A stretch of DNA of 6,391 bases from Thermoplasmatota archaeon (GTDB lineage: Archaea > Thermoplasmatota > Penumbrarchaeia > Penumbrarchaeales > Penumbrarchaeaceae), in contig JAUVLN010000130.1 in assembly GCA_030600725.1 (NCBI GenBank), forward strand, positions 1-6,391. The letters are read 5' to 3'. This document shows, one piece after another, positions 5,755-6,391 of this stretch; position 1 is the stretch's first letter, and the number at the start of each line of letters is the position of its first letter. The notes beneath the pieces are model-generated. The model did not search any database. It was not told where the DNA came from and saw only the letters and a list, made by a program, of their open reading frames with translations. Position numbers and translations under genes: made by a program.

Positions 5755-6391
5755 AAACCTCACCCTTTGGTTTCGCCTCTTGAGAGGCCACGGCGATATC
5801 CATGCCCATCCCCCCGTCCTTCACGCCTGCATCACCCATCTGTGACATGGGAAATATCCGGTTCTCCCTCCCATGTTTCCTCCTCTCCACAAGCCCCAGA
5901 TCCTGAAGCGATCTGACGTGATAGCTCACCATCATCCGGCTCATGGCCAGGGTTCTGCCGATATCCGCCTGGGTGGAACCCGGGTTCCTTCTTACCGCGT
6001 TGAGCACCTCCTTCTTCTGACCCATCACAAGGGGGCCGTCCCTGCTCATGCCGTCCAGATAGAAACGCCGGTACTGCTGGTCCTGCTTGGAGAATATGAT
6101 CTCCGTCGTCTCCAGCATGTTGAGATGATGGGTCAGGACACCGTGCGCCAGGTCGAGGTCCTTCAGCATCGCCGAGTAATGCGCCCCGGGGTTCTCCCTG
6201 AGGTGATCCACCAGCTTCTGCCTGGTCTCGTGGTCCAGCATCTTATCCTTCTTCAGCTTGGAATAGAAGCCAATGATCAGAATGAACACGACCACGCCTA
6301 CTATGATGATGAGAAACAGGCCGCACAGTGCGGTGCTCGTACTCTGATCCTCACATTCCCCCGATGCCAACGGATCATCCACCCAGGGCCA
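5753..6391 (-). CDS. Membrane-tethered transcription regulator with two winged helices (probably 5' partial)
   Basis: This is a DNA-binding protein held at the cytoplasmic membrane. Counting from the GTG at 6382 (209 residues), it has a short polar segment (1-19), a single transmembrane helix (about 20-41), a basic linker KLKKDK, a first winged helix-turn-helix (about 50-110, with HLRENPGAHYSAMLKDLDL and HGVLTHHLNMLE), a second winged helix (about 120-178, with VRRNPGSTQADIGRTLAMS and MVSYHVRSLQDLGLVERR), and a Gly/Met-rich tail (179-209). Both HTH units have the 'NPG..(Y/T)..' lead-in and the '(T/S)(H/Y)H(L/V)..L' recognition helix of ArsR/MarR-like archaeal regulators. The frame stays open through W-P-W to the window edge, and the ATG at 6376-6378 is out of frame. 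The true start and an extracellular N-terminal sensor part are therefore probably missing. It is convergent with the surface-protein gene, 34 bp away, and its GC-rich codon use matches the antiporters rather than that gene. The signal and target genes are unknown. Confidence 0.85.
   Translation of the reverse strand, partial: WPWVDDPLASGECEDQSTSTALCGLFLIIIVGVVVFILIIGFYSKLKKDKMLDHETRQKLVDHLRENPGAHYSAMLKDLDLAHGVLTHHLNMLETTEIIFSKQDQQYRRFYLDGMSRDGPLVMGQKKEVLNAVRRNPGSTQADIGRTLAMSRMMVSYHVRSLQDLGLVERRKHGRENRIFPMSQMGDAGVKDGGMGMDIAVASQEAKPKGEV

Noticed and set aside
1..6391. CRISPR array, insertion sequence, prophage or defence island
   Set aside because: There are no regularly spaced repeats, transposase or integrase motifs, or terminal inverted repeats. 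The only repeats seen are the short ones listed and the paralogous antiporter genes.

Overview
The window most likely comes from an archaeon, probably a euryarchaeal lineage close to Thermoplasmatota. This is inference. The signs are TATA-like boxes 24-30 bp upstream of several start codons, start codons with little or no leader and no Shine-Dalgarno sequence, a large cell-surface protein with beta-propeller, cadherin-like and PKD-like domains and a C-terminal anchor, and a membrane-tethered regulator with two winged helices. There is no RNA gene or housekeeping marker here to fix the taxonomy.

Layout. Positions 1-279 hold no convincing protein gene. They contain a good TATA-like element on the minus strand, followed by two inverted repeats, so a small RNA or a short peptide gene is possible. 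Positions 280-489 (minus) encode a small, probably real beta-rich protein of 69 residues. Positions 570-1787 and 1849-3075 (both minus) are two tandem paralogues of a CPA2-type Na+/H+ antiporter. They align from end to end almost without gaps, at about 60% identity by hand count, and each has its own TATA-like box. Positions 3076-3225 are a divergent promoter region. Positions 3202/3226-5718 (plus) encode an AT-rich, secreted and membrane-anchored surface protein with about six Asp-box (BNR) repeats, three cadherin-like domains and one PKD-like domain. Positions 5753 to the right edge (minus, convergent) hold a membrane-bound transcription regulator with two winged helices, probably cut by the window edge.

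Working together. The antiporter pair points to Na+/pH homeostasis, with gene duplication and divergence. The surface protein and the membrane-tethered regulator may both belong to envelope biology, but they are convergently transcribed and nothing in the sequence proves a link. The surface-protein gene has a much lower GC content than its neighbours on both sides, which makes it the best candidate for horizontal transfer.

I found no CRISPR array, insertion sequence, integrase, toxin-antitoxin pair or recognisable defence system. The items most worth a second look are the compositional island with an odd gene start, the 11-bp tandem duplication that resets the C-terminus of one antiporter, local near-identity between the paralogues that suggests gene conversion, and the orphan promoter with inverted repeats near the left edge.
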